From Bacillus sp. AFS037270 (GTDB lineage: Bacteria > Bacillota > Bacilli > Bacillales_B > DSM-18226): a stretch of 43,665 bases of DNA. The notes under the pieces were generated by a model. That model did not search any database and was not told the origin of the DNA. It saw only the letters and a program-made list of their open reading frames with translations. The DNA is taken from positions 25,331-68,995 of the forward strand of contig NZ_NUNF01000008.1 of the NCBI RefSeq assembly GCF_002585305.1. The letters run 5' to 3'. Of the stretch, positions 7,839-16,266 are shown in pieces (position 1 is the first letter of the stretch; every line of letters starts with the position of its first letter). Made by a program: the position numbers and the translations under genes.

Positions 7839-7887
7839 GGCAAGAATATGGTACAGGAAATCCTGTTCATTCTCTTGCCTTTGTTTA
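7839..7887 (+). terminator. terminator after the GH4 gene
   Basis: GGCAAGA (7839-7845) pairs with TCTTGCC (7873-7879), with an inner stem ACAGGA/TCCTGT, followed by TTTGTTT. It closes the importer/GH4 region. Confidence 0.75.
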
Positions 7888-7899
7888 TCTTTGAGAGTT

Positions 7900-7983
7900 A
7901 TGGAGAGTAGTGTTGTGCCGGAGTTGGAGGAAGAGGGGTTCGAGCGTGAAGGGTATTATGCTGGGATTCGAAAAGTATCATAA
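7900..7983 (+). pseudogene. possible C-terminal remnant of a gene
   Basis: An open frame reads from ATG 7900 to TAA 7983 and ends in EEEGFEREGYYAGIRKVS, which looks like a real protein C-terminus. It is GC-richer than its surroundings, has no ribosome binding site and directly follows a terminator. It may be the tail of a deleted gene, but chance cannot be excluded at 27 codons. Confidence 0.25.
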
Positions 7984-8049
7984 TAGTAGTAAGCTCACTA
8001 TTACGCTTAAATGGTTATATTTACTTATTCAAACTGGATATATGGCATA

Positions 8050-8085
8050 AAAAAAGACGTGTGAATTGGCACACGTCTTTTTTTA
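8050..8085 (+). terminator. strong intrinsic terminator
   Basis: AAAAGACGTGTG (8052-8063) pairs perfectly with CACACGTCTTTT (8070-8081) around a 6-base loop. The A-rich left flank and T-rich right flank could make it work in both directions. Confidence 0.9.
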
Positions 8086-8273
8086 TTAATCTTGTATTGC
8101 AATAATTAATCTTATCTACCTATCTTTTGAAACTATTACCCATCTACTAGTTCCTAAGTTTCATTTTGCTCATTTCTAGTAACGTTTTCATTTTCTCCGT
8201 AATCGTTGCCAAATCGTGTCCTAATAGGAAAACGGGACACTCTCTGTCTTCTTTTTTGTCCAATTGTATCCTG

Positions 8274-8302
8274 TTGACGGCATAATAAAATAGAATTAGA
8301 TT
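8274..8302 (+). promoter_or_regulatory. probable sigma-A promoter of the kinase operon
   Basis: TTGACG (8274-8279) is followed after 17 bases by TAGATT (8297-8302), about 60 bases before the kinase start. Confidence 0.5.
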
Positions 8303-8363
8303 TAAATACAAGACTAATAGATATTATTAAATAGGTTTTCATAAACCAAAGGGGCATCACAAC

Positions 8364-10157
8364 ATGAAAAGCATTCAAAGCCGCTTATTTCTTATGCTTC
8401 TTATTTTTATCATCCTGCCGTATTTTTTGACGGTTTTCTTTATCTATGGATATACAAAAAAGCTCGTGGAACAGCACGAGCTCGAAGTCAGCCACAATCA
8501 AATGGAGAAAGCGTCAAATGAACTAGAGGAATACTTTGCTGATTTAGTCGGCCTCCCATATGTTACATACCGAAATCCAGACTTGTTCCGGATCTTTAAG
8601 GATGGGTTTCAAGATTCCATCTATTTCAACCCTATAGCTGTGAAAAACAGCATCGAAACATTTTATCTCATGCGGAGCGAGATACGGCAGATTCGTTTTT
8701 ATATTGATAAAAGTAAAGAATCATTTACTGTTTATAATGCTATGGTCAGTACCCGTAAATCTCAGCCGGATCTGGTAAAGGAGGATTCGATCAAAAAGCT
8801 TAATAAGTCTCATTCAAAGTATTTGATTGAGCCTCCTCATCCGATTGAGAATTATAATGACGCGGCTATTGTTCCACAATCAGATAATACTATGGTAATG
8901 ACGATTCACCACAAAGTAGTGGACGTTCTTTCAAACGAATTCCTGGGTATTATTACACTTGATATTGATTTAAATGCTTATGCCCGCCTATGTAACAGCC
9001 TTGTACAGAATGATGAGGAATCCGTATTACTTGTGGATTCGGAGAACCGAGTCATGTACGCCAGTGACCGAGACCTTATTGGAAAACCGGTTCCATCCAA
9101 CTTGTTAAAGTCTATTAAACAGTCAGGCGTGAAAACGGGCAAAGAGATTATCCTGTCCAAAACATTGTCAGGGCCTTTGCATCAATGGAAGTTAGTAAAG
9201 ATCACACCCGAACAAGTCTTATTTCACAATGTCAGGCAGACCGCCTATACCAACATCCTTGTAGGGATAGGGGTCGGATTATTGGGCCTAATCATGATCG
9301 GAATTATTTCTTATATGATTACTAGACCCATTAAGATTCTTAGCAGAAAAGTGCAGAGCATTGAAGCCGGGAATATGGATGTTCCTTTTCATGACAATGG
9401 ACAAGATGAAATTGGGCACTTGGAAAAACATATAAAGGAAATGATGAATCGGATCAATCTTCATATTGCCCGCGAGTACAAACTGGAAATTGAAAATAGA
9501 AACAATCAATTAAGGGCATTAAAGTCCCAGGTGAATCCGCATTTCTTATTTAACGCTTTACAAACCATTGGTGCGGTTGCACTAAGAGCCAATTCTCCAA
9601 AGGTCTACGGATTGGTCACCTCCTTATCCAAAATGATGCGATACTCTATACGGGCCAATCAATGGGTCTTAGTTCGTGAGGAAGTTGATTATATAAAAAC
9701 CTACCTGTCTCTACAAGTCGAGCGTTTTGGGAACGAGCTGAACTATACGATCCAACTAAACGAAACGATTCTAGAAAGAACGATTCCAAGTATGACACTT
9801 CAGCCGCTAGTGGAAAACTTCTTTAAACACTGTTATGAAGAAGGTTTCTACAATGCAAATTTGAACATCTATGGAGAAATACAAGGAGAAATACTTTACC
9901 TTGTAGTAGAAAATAATGGATCCAGTATGACATCTGAAGAATTGCAAACCCTCCGAAAAAATATTTATACGAAATCAAATGAAGGATCGTTTTCTATGGA
10001 GCATATTGGTCTGAAAAATATTCATGACCGTTTGGTCTTAAATTATGGGAAAAAGGGTGGTTTAGAATTAGATACCAACCAAGGACAAGGTTTTATCGTT
10101 CGATTAATGATTCCAGTAGAATCAAAGTTTACCAGTAATGAACTCGGAACATTGTAA
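8364..10157 (+). CDS. YesM-type sensor histidine kinase
   Basis: This is a membrane histidine kinase of 597 residues. A first membrane segment (about residues 8-29) precedes a large extracytoplasmic sensor of about 260 residues (Cache-like layout) and a second membrane segment (about 292-317). A HAMP domain follows near 318-372, then the His_kinase (PF06580) domain. The phospho-acceptor is His393 in QVNPHFLFNAL, and the ATP-binding N box is LQPLVENFFKHCY near 479-491. Such kinases usually sense sugars, often with a binding protein. The response regulator follows after 35 bases and a sugar-binding lipoprotein after that. The ATG is supported by AAAGGGG 9 bases upstream. Confidence 0.92.
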   Translation: MKSIQSRLFLMLLIFIILPYFLTVFFIYGYTKKLVEQHELEVSHNQMEKASNELEEYFADLVGLPYVTYRNPDLFRIFKDGFQDSIYFNPIAVKNSIETFYLMRSEIRQIRFYIDKSKESFTVYNAMVSTRKSQPDLVKEDSIKKLNKSHSKYLIEPPHPIENYNDAAIVPQSDNTMVMTIHHKVVDVLSNEFLGIITLDIDLNAYARLCNSLVQNDEESVLLVDSENRVMYASDRDLIGKPVPSNLLKSIKQSGVKTGKEIILSKTLSGPLHQWKLVKITPEQVLFHNVRQTAYTNILVGIGVGLLGLIMIGIISYMITRPIKILSRKVQSIEAGNMDVPFHDNGQDEIGHLEKHIKEMMNRINLHIAREYKLEIENRNNQLRALKSQVNPHFLFNALQTIGAVALRANSPKVYGLVTSLSKMMRYSIRANQWVLVREEVDYIKTYLSLQVERFGNELNYTIQLNETILERTIPSMTLQPLVENFFKHCYEEGFYNANLNIYGEIQGEILYLVVENNGSSMTSEELQTLRKNIYTKSNEGSFSMEHIGLKNIHDRLVLNYGKKGGLELDTNQGQGFIVRLMIPVESKFTSNELGTL

Positions 10158-10192
10158 TCTCTAAGTTAGCTGTAAGGAGGAGGAATGGAGAT

Positions 10193-11371
10193 ATGAAGGC
10201 TCTCATTGTAGATGATGAATATAACGTCCGTTATGTCATAAGCCAGTTTGGCCAGTGGGAGAAAAATGGTATTACAGACCTATTGGAAGCAAGAAACGGG
10301 GAAGAAGCAAAAAGAATGATACAGAAGGAAAAACCAGAGATCATTTTTACCGATGTAAAAATGCCTGGCATGAGCGGGATCGAAATGATTGAGTGGCTCG
10401 ACAGTATTTCTTATCCCGGCAAGGTCATTTTCATTACAGGATATGACGATTATTCCTTTATGCGAAAGGCAATTAAGTACAACAGCTTCGATTATTTATT
10501 AAAACCAATCGAGGCGGAACCTTTTAATCATACCTTGGAAGAAGCGGTAAAATCGTGGGCAAATGAAGAGGTAGACCGTAAATACAAAGAAACTGGTGTG
10601 TATGACGATGTGAAAAGGCTCCGTATCAATCAAATCGTCACAGAGGCTTGCATTGGGGAGTTTTTTGACCCTGCCGAAATTGCTTCCTCTTTGCCAACGG
10701 CTGACGAATATGACCTTACCCTCATTTCTTTTTACCAAATGCATCATTCCGCCCCGTATATCCAGTTGTTAGCTGAAGAGTTGGCATATAAGGAATGGGG
10801 AAATGCCTTTGAACTTCAGAATGACAATAGTCTTTGTCTGGTGATTACCGTTAAAGGAGTCTGGCTATCTGTCGAAGAATGGATCAGCCAACAGTTTGAT
10901 ATTCCTGTCCGCCTTGTTAATGGTGCATCATTGAAGTCAATGGAGGGTCTTCCTATAGCTTTTAGAACTTTACAAATGGAGTTGGAAGTTCAACATTTCA
11001 GAGCTATTCACCGTTTGAACGATTTAGATAATGCCTGCCGCATGCGGAACATTGTTCATTATGTAGACACGTATTACATGGAAGAGCTGACGCTAGAAAA
11101 ACTCTCAAGCCGATTTTTCTTAAGCCGTGAACATATATCCAGAAAGTTTAAACAAGAAACGGGCATGACCCTGTCCAAATACATGACGAGACTAAGGATT
11201 GATCAAGCAAAATCTAGGTTAAGAGAATCAGATGAAAGTATACTTTCTATTTCTCTCATGCTCGGATACCAGGATGAGAAATACTTCTCCAAACTATTCA
11301 AAAAAGTCATGGGTTTAACCCCTTTTGAATACCGAAACCATGTAAAAAAGCAACAAACGGAGGGCTTCTGA
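10193..11371 (+). CDS. YesN-type response regulator (REC + AraC HTH)
   Basis: This 392-residue partner of the preceding kinase has an N-terminal receiver domain (residues 1-120). The acidic pocket is Asp7/Asp8 in LIVDDE, the phosphorylated aspartate is Asp54 in IIFTDVKMPG, and the conserved lysine lies in YLLKPIEAEPF. A linker of about 160 residues leads to a C-terminal AraC-type double HTH (about 285-385), ending GYQDEKYFSKLFKKVMGLTPFEYR. AGGAGG precedes the ATG. Likely targets are the lipoprotein gene next to it and possibly the levan genes downstream; this is inferred from position. Confidence 0.93.
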   Translation: MKALIVDDEYNVRYVISQFGQWEKNGITDLLEARNGEEAKRMIQKEKPEIIFTDVKMPGMSGIEMIEWLDSISYPGKVIFITGYDDYSFMRKAIKYNSFDYLLKPIEAEPFNHTLEEAVKSWANEEVDRKYKETGVYDDVKRLRINQIVTEACIGEFFDPAEIASSLPTADEYDLTLISFYQMHHSAPYIQLLAEELAYKEWGNAFELQNDNSLCLVITVKGVWLSVEEWISQQFDIPVRLVNGASLKSMEGLPIAFRTLQMELEVQHFRAIHRLNDLDNACRMRNIVHYVDTYYMEELTLEKLSSRFFLSREHISRKFKQETGMTLSKYMTRLRIDQAKSRLRESDESILSISLMLGYQDEKYFSKLFKKVMGLTPFEYRNHVKKQQTEGF

Positions 11372-11419
11372 TACGTTGCCACTTCTTCTAATTGACATCA
11401 CAAAAATGGGGGGGTAGGA

Positions 11420-12715
11420 ATGAAAAGGACTTTACGATTACACCTGGTTTTTATAGTCATCTTGAGTATGTCTCTTTCAGCCTGTGGAACTACCAGTATG
11501 AAAGAAACGCAGCCAAAAGAAGCAGAAACCTCAAAGCAAAAGCTTACGCTAGATATTCGGAATCCAAAAGTGGAAATTTCGAAGCAGTTTGAACGAATGG
11601 CAGCCGTTTATGAAAAGGAAAATCCAAATGTAGAAATCAAGATTCACACAGTAGGAGGAGCTGCAGATGACTTAAGCGATCTGAAGGCACAGATTTCTGC
11701 CGGCAATGGTCCCGATATTTTCACCAATACCGGATACGAAAATGCCATTCTGTGGAAGAACTATTTGGAGGATCTCTCTGATCAGCCGTGGATTAAAAAT
11801 GCCTATCCAGAGGCGCTGCAACCAATGAAATTTGATCATAAAATTTACGGAATGCCGCTTAACCTAGAGGGGTATGGTTTCATTTATAATAAGGATTTAT
11901 TTAAAAAAGCAGGTATTGAATCTGTTCCTAAAACGTTGACTCAATTAACTTCAGCAGCCAAACAATTGCAAAAAGCAGGCATAACGCCTTTTGCAACCGG
12001 TTATTACGAGGAGTGGAAACTGGGTGTTCATTTGTTGAATATTGCCTTTGCTCAGCAAGAAGAACCAACTGCTTTTATAAAAGCCCTTAATAACGGAACA
12101 GAAAAGATAACTAACAATCAAACATTTAAAGATACAATCCATCTGCTGGATGTTACATTAAAATATGGAAATGCAAATCCGCTCTCAACGGATTACAATA
12201 TGGAAGTCAATTTATTTGCCACAGGAAAAGCAGCGATGATTCAGCAAGGCAACTGGGTGCAGCCCACGCTTGACCAGATCTCGCCAAATATGAATGTCGG
12301 ATTTCTACCACTCTCCATTAATGATGAAAGGAAGAATGACGCCTTAGTAGTCAGTGTACCCAACTATTGGGTTGTCAACAGACAAACCACACCAGAGAAG
12401 AAGAAGGAAGCAAAGAAATTCTTAAACTGGATGGTTTCCTCCGAGCAGGGGAAAAGGTTTATGACCAATGAGTTCAAATTTATTCCTGCGTTTAAAAACA
12501 TAAAAGTGGACGATGTAGGACCGCTGGCTCATGATACGCTCGCCTACTATCAAGCGGGGAAAATACTGGAATCCAATTGGCCAGACTTCCCGGTTGGTGT
12601 AAGAGAAGAGTTCGGACTGGCGATGCAGCTGTACGTAAGAAAACAGCTTACTCGCGATCAATTACTAGAAGAATTTCAAAAATCCTGGGATAAGGCCAAG
12701 TCCACTTTGAAATAA
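11420..12715 (+). CDS. orphan sugar-binding lipoprotein linked to the two-component system
   Basis: This 431-residue SBP family 1 protein has a signal peptide and the lipobox SLSAC with lipidated Cys22. Family marks include NGPDIFTNTG, DHKIYGMPLNLEGYGFIYNKDLF and GKAAMIQQGNWVQP. It starts 48 bases after the response regulator gene and is followed by a terminator. No permease or ATPase gene belongs to it in the window. It could serve as an extracellular co-sensor for the kinase, or supply ligand to permeases encoded elsewhere. It is not a close copy of the lipoprotein at 2160-3428, judging by eye. Confidence 0.9.
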   Translation: MKRTLRLHLVFIVILSMSLSACGTTSMKETQPKEAETSKQKLTLDIRNPKVEISKQFERMAAVYEKENPNVEIKIHTVGGAADDLSDLKAQISAGNGPDIFTNTGYENAILWKNYLEDLSDQPWIKNAYPEALQPMKFDHKIYGMPLNLEGYGFIYNKDLFKKAGIESVPKTLTQLTSAAKQLQKAGITPFATGYYEEWKLGVHLLNIAFAQQEEPTAFIKALNNGTEKITNNQTFKDTIHLLDVTLKYGNANPLSTDYNMEVNLFATGKAAMIQQGNWVQPTLDQISPNMNVGFLPLSINDERKNDALVVSVPNYWVVNRQTTPEKKKEAKKFLNWMVSSEQGKRFMTNEFKFIPAFKNIKVDDVGPLAHDTLAYYQAGKILESNWPDFPVGVREEFGLAMQLYVRKQLTRDQLLEEFQKSWDKAKSTLK

Positions 12716-12721
12716 ACTTTT

Positions 12722-12747
12722 CTGCCTCCGTTTGGGGGCTTTTTTGT
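12722..12747 (+). terminator. terminator after the lipoprotein gene
   Basis: GCCTCC (12724-12729) pairs with GGGGGC (12734-12739, G-T allowed) and is followed by TTTTTT. Confidence 0.85.
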
Positions 12748-12915
12748 TTTTATTTATTTCAACTTCAAGAGTTGCCATCCCCTATATCAATTTAAGACGA
12801 AATTCTAATCAATCCATGCCATCCCCAATAAACTCGTCCTCCTCTATACTTTTAATTAATAAGAAACTTTCACTAGCTTTCTTATCAAATTCATACATAT
12901 CCAAGGAGGAAGAAG

Positions 12916-14400
12916 ATGAACTTCAAAAGATTGACGAAAAAAGCAGCTGCCGTAACATTCAGTACAGCTATATTAGTAGGAGCGGGAGGACCGCAAATTT
13001 TTGCGCAGCAAATGACCAGTGTGGATTACAAAAAAGACTATGGTTTTGCCCATATTACACGCGCTGACATGCTAAAAATTCCAGGACAACAAAACAGTGA
13101 TCAATTTAAAGTGCCTCAATTTGATGCATCAGCAATCAAAAACATTGATTCGGCAAAAGGGTATGATAAGTCAGGGAACTTAATAGATTTAGATGTATGG
13201 GATAGCTGGCCACTGCAAAACGCTGATGGTACTGCGGCAAATTATCAAGGATATCATATCGTTTTCGCTTTAGCAGGTGACCCAAAAAACAGCAATGATA
13301 CTTCAATTTATTTATTCTATCAAAAAGTCGGTGATACATCGATTGACAGCTGGAAAAATGCTGGAAGAGTATTTAAAGATATTGATAAATTTGTTCCAAA
13401 TGACCCGTATCTTAAATATCAAACACAGGAGTGGTCAGGTTCTGCTACTTTAACCAAAGATGGCCAAGTCCGTTTATTCTATACAGATTACTCAGGTAAT
13501 ACTGAAGATGGTGGAACCGGTGCTGGTAACCAAATTATTTCAACTGCTCAAGTCAACTTATCCCAGCCGGATGCAGCTACACTTAAAATCGATGGAGTAT
13601 CTGATCACAAATCTGTCTTTGATGGCGGAGACGGTACAGTTTATCAAAATATTCAGCAATTTATCGATGAAGGCAAGTGGATTTCAGGTGATAACCATAC
13701 TTTAAGAGACCCTCATTATGTTGAAGATAAGGGCCATAAATATCTTGTCTTTGAAGCTAATACTGGAACAACAGATGGTTATCAAGGCGATCAGTCTTTC
13801 AATAATAAAGCTTACTATGGCGGAAGTGACGTCTTCTTCCAGAATGAAAAAAATAAACTGCTACAAAGTCCTAAAAAACAAATTGCTTCTTTAGCGAATG
13901 GTGCATTAGGCATTGTTGAATTGAACGATGACTATACAGTGAAAAGTGTTATGAAACCATTAATTGCATCAAACACAGTAACAGATGAAATCGAACGCGC
14001 CAATATATTTAAAATGAATAATAAATGGTATCTATTCACGGATTCAAGAGGATCCAAAATGACGATTGATGGAATTAACGACAAAGATGTTTATATGCTA
14101 GGGTTCGTAGCCGATTCCTTAAATGGTCCATTCAAACCGTTAAATGAAACTGGACTTGTATTGAACATGAATCTTGATCCTGCTGATCTCACATTTACTT
14201 ACTCTCATTTTGCTGTACCGCAAACAGAAGGTAATAATGTAGTAATAACAAGCTATATGACAAATAGAGGTTTTTATACAGACCATCAATCTACCTTTGC
14301 GCCAAGCTTTTTGCTTAATATTCAAGGAACAAAAACATCTGTTGTACCAAACAGCATCCTTGAGCAAGGTCAATTAACAGTTAGCGATAAAAACAAATAA
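12916..14400 (+). CDS. sacB: levansucrase (GH68), secreted
   Basis: Levansucrase splits sucrose and polymerises the fructosyl units into levan outside the cell. The 494-residue protein has a Sec signal peptide (basic start, hydrophobic core, cleavage near IFAQQ at 29-32). The GH68 catalytic triad is complete: nucleophile Asp96 in VWDSWPLQ, transition-state stabiliser Asp265 in LRDPHY, and acid/base Glu360 in TDEIERANIF. These correspond to D86, D247 and E342 of B. subtilis SacB. The ATG follows AAGGAGGAAGA. The 168-base leader after the preceding terminator shows no recognisable ribonucleic antiterminator or alternative terminator of the SacY/SacT type, so control probably differs from B. subtilis. 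The nearby kinase/regulator pair is the obvious candidate regulator. Confidence 0.95.
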   Translation: MNFKRLTKKAAAVTFSTAILVGAGGPQIFAQQMTSVDYKKDYGFAHITRADMLKIPGQQNSDQFKVPQFDASAIKNIDSAKGYDKSGNLIDLDVWDSWPLQNADGTAANYQGYHIVFALAGDPKNSNDTSIYLFYQKVGDTSIDSWKNAGRVFKDIDKFVPNDPYLKYQTQEWSGSATLTKDGQVRLFYTDYSGNTEDGGTGAGNQIISTAQVNLSQPDAATLKIDGVSDHKSVFDGGDGTVYQNIQQFIDEGKWISGDNHTLRDPHYVEDKGHKYLVFEANTGTTDGYQGDQSFNNKAYYGGSDVFFQNEKNKLLQSPKKQIASLANGALGIVELNDDYTVKSVMKPLIASNTVTDEIERANIFKMNNKWYLFTDSRGSKMTIDGINDKDVYMLGFVADSLNGPFKPLNETGLVLNMNLDPADLTFTYSHFAVPQTEGNNVVITSYMTNRGFYTDHQSTFAPSFLLNIQGTKTSVVPNSILEQGQLTVSDKNK

Positions 14401-14437
14401 TTTTTGTCCCGAATACTGTATAAAGCAAATTCAGGCG

Positions 14438-14475
14438 AAAGAAAATGTCGATATTCTATCGACATTTTCTTTATA
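14438..14475 (+). terminator. terminator after sacB
   Basis: AAAGAAAATGTCGAT (14438-14452) pairs with ATCGACATTTTCTTT (14458-14472) around a 5-base loop. It separates sacB from the GT2 gene, which therefore needs its own promoter. Confidence 0.9.
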
Positions 14476-14584
14476 TATTTACCGCGCTAATTTATGAGTG
14501 AAGGAAGGCATATTCGCATTCTTGAAGCAATTTTAATTGCTTTTTTTATTTTGTCACGAATCAATATGATTTTTTAAATACAAT

Positions 14585-14616
14585 GAATTCGTTATCCGAT
14601 CGCAACAAGATAAACC
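14585..14616 (+). promoter_or_regulatory. shared upstream element, copy 1 (GT2 gene)
   Basis: GAATTCGTTATC, two bases, ATCGCA, then (N)4GATAAAC. A near-identical element lies at 16210-16242 before levB. Each contains the inverted half-sites TTATC and GATAA. It ends about 28 bases before the GT2 start, so it overlaps or adjoins the transcription start and looks like an operator or a conserved leader element. Confidence 0.6.
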
Positions 14617-14643
14617 AAAAGTTAAAAAAAGGGGGGATAAAAT

Positions 14644-16014
14644 TTGTATATAGTTTCGTTCATTTTATTTGTGTTATGTATACTATTTCCGTTGTATCAT
14701 ACTTTCAATGCTTTAAAAGCTTCAAAGAAAACACCTAGTTATTTGGAAGTAACACCTGAGAAAGAAGTTGGAATGAGTATTTTAATTCCTTGTTACAATG
14801 AAGCCTCCATTTTGTCTACCACCATTCAAGGAATGAAGCAACTTCATTATCGTAACTATGAACTGATTTTCATTAACGATGGTTCTACGGATGAGACCAT
14901 GAAATCATTAATCAGTGAGCTCGAATTAATTCCACAAGAATTAAAAAAGCCTGCTCACGCTTTAGACTTCATGCCCGTTCGACAAATTTATCTTTCTAGT
15001 CAATATAAGGATGTGCTAGTGATTGATAAAGAAAATGGTGGAAAAGCCGATAGCTTAAATGCAGGAATAACATATGCTACAAATGACATTGTAATTACAT
15101 TAGATGCTGATAGTGTTTTGGATGCAAAAGCATTATCTATTTTAAATCAAGTTTTTGATGATTCCTCTGTGATTGCTGCTGGGGGGAATGTCCACATATT
15201 ACAAGGACTTGAACAAACTCGAAATGGCTTTGTGCCATCACTTCGCAAGATGAAACAAATTGTGCGCTTTCAGATTTTAGAATACTTGCGAGGATTTTAC
15301 ATTTTAAAAGTGTCATTAGCAAAATCCAATGCCTTGTCGATTATTTCAGGAGCCTTCGGAGCCTTCAAACGAAATGTATTATTAGAGGTTGGCGGATATC
15401 GACAAACAATTGGAGAAGATATTGATATCACATTAAAGGTGCAGCAATATGCCATGAAACATAAAGGAACGCGCGTTTTATTTGTACCTGAAGCAATTTG
15501 TTTTACCGAAGTTCCTGAGTCATGGAAAGATTTATACAATCAACGAATACGCTGGCAAAAAGCGTTCATGGATTGCTTCGTTTTGTATTTCATGACATTC
15601 ATCAAGAGTATGGTTACCAATCGCATTTCCTTTTTCTTCTTAGTCGATTCTTTTTTAGTCGGTGTCGTCGCTTCGTATTTCACAGGATTTTTTCTGATTA
15701 GCTTGATAGTTTCTATCTCTGAAATCTCCTTGAAAGCGATTCAGTTTTATGTAATCGGATCACTTGTAGTGAATATGTTATATATTGTCTTTAGCTTAAT
15801 TATTTCGAATCAGTATGGGTTCGGATATTCAAAACGAAATTTATTTGCCATTATCAGTACGATTTTCTTAGATTTATTCATCTTCCGCTTTATCAATTTG
15901 TTTTATATCATGGTTGGAAGTGCAGCTTATTTTGTAAATAAAGAAGGGTGGAACAAAGTTGCTCGGACGGGGCGTGACTATTATGTTGAGGAAGTGTACA
16001 AGCAAAGTGCTTGA
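14644..16014 (+). CDS. processive GT2 glycosyltransferase, membrane-bound
   Basis: This is a family 2 glycosyltransferase of 456 residues, of the type that makes extracellular polysaccharides (PgaC/IcaA, hyaluronan or cellulose synthase-like). It has an N-terminal membrane segment (about 2-18) and a cytoplasmic catalytic domain with SILIPCYNEASIL, INDGSTDET, the DxD-type LDADSVLDAK, the acid motif GEDIDIT and the processivity motif QRIRW. About four membrane segments follow between 310 and 430. It begins with TTG 7 bases after GGGGGG. It sits between sacB and levB and shares an upstream element with levB. The polymer it makes cannot be read from the sequence; I infer a biofilm polysaccharide produced alongside levan metabolism. 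Confidence 0.88.
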   Translation: MYIVSFILFVLCILFPLYHTFNALKASKKTPSYLEVTPEKEVGMSILIPCYNEASILSTTIQGMKQLHYRNYELIFINDGSTDETMKSLISELELIPQELKKPAHALDFMPVRQIYLSSQYKDVLVIDKENGGKADSLNAGITYATNDIVITLDADSVLDAKALSILNQVFDDSSVIAAGGNVHILQGLEQTRNGFVPSLRKMKQIVRFQILEYLRGFYILKVSLAKSNALSIISGAFGAFKRNVLLEVGGYRQTIGEDIDITLKVQQYAMKHKGTRVLFVPEAICFTEVPESWKDLYNQRIRWQKAFMDCFVLYFMTFIKSMVTNRISFFFLVDSFLVGVVASYFTGFFLISLIVSISEISLKAIQFYVIGSLVVNMLYIVFSLIISNQYGFGYSKRNLFAIISTIFLDLFIFRFINLFYIMVGSAAYFVNKEGWNKVARTGRDYYVEEVYKQSA

Positions 16015-16209
16015 GTAGTAAAGTAGGGTATTGAAAATGAGATCACTCAAAACCGTTTTAAAAATGATTACTGATTTACTTTGAATATGGAATAACATAA
16101 TTTAATTTTTAAACAACATTAATAAATACAGTAACTTTATTTACTGGTTTAAACATCTTTATCGATATGAACAAACTATCAAAAAAGCATGATTTTTTTA
16201 AAATTAAAA

Positions 16210-16242
16210 GAATTCGTTATCAAAATCGCATCGAGATAAACA
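16210..16242 (+). promoter_or_regulatory. shared upstream element, copy 2 (levB)
   Basis: GAATTCGTTATC, three bases, ATCGCA, then (N)3AGATAAAC. It matches the copy at 14585-14616 in all but a few positions and lies at a similar distance (about 24 bases) from its gene. This suggests one regulator for GT2 and levB. Confidence 0.6.
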
Positions 16243-16266
16243 AAAATATAAAAATGAGGAATTTAT

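Larger units (their letters stand above)
7984..8363. other. intergenic region before the two-component system
   Basis: It holds a strong terminator (8050-8085), an inverted repeat GTGTCC...GGACAC around 8216-8240 with TCCTAATAGGA inside, a plausible sigma-A promoter (8274-8302) and the AAAGGGG site before the kinase gene. No gene is supported here. Confidence 0.6.

Noticed and set aside
7780..7983. 67-codon open frame overlapping the end of the GH4 gene
   Set aside because: Its first part lies in another frame of the GH4 gene, has no ribosome binding site and crosses a terminator. Only the last 27 codons are kept, as a weak remnant.
8154..8378. minus-strand 74-codon frame before the kinase gene
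   Set aside because: Low-complexity composition, no ribosome binding site, and it overlaps the promoter and start of the kinase gene.
12732..13067. 111-codon frame across the sacB leader
   Set aside because: It runs out of frame into the sacB signal peptide region and contains the sacB ribosome binding site; sacB itself is unmistakable.
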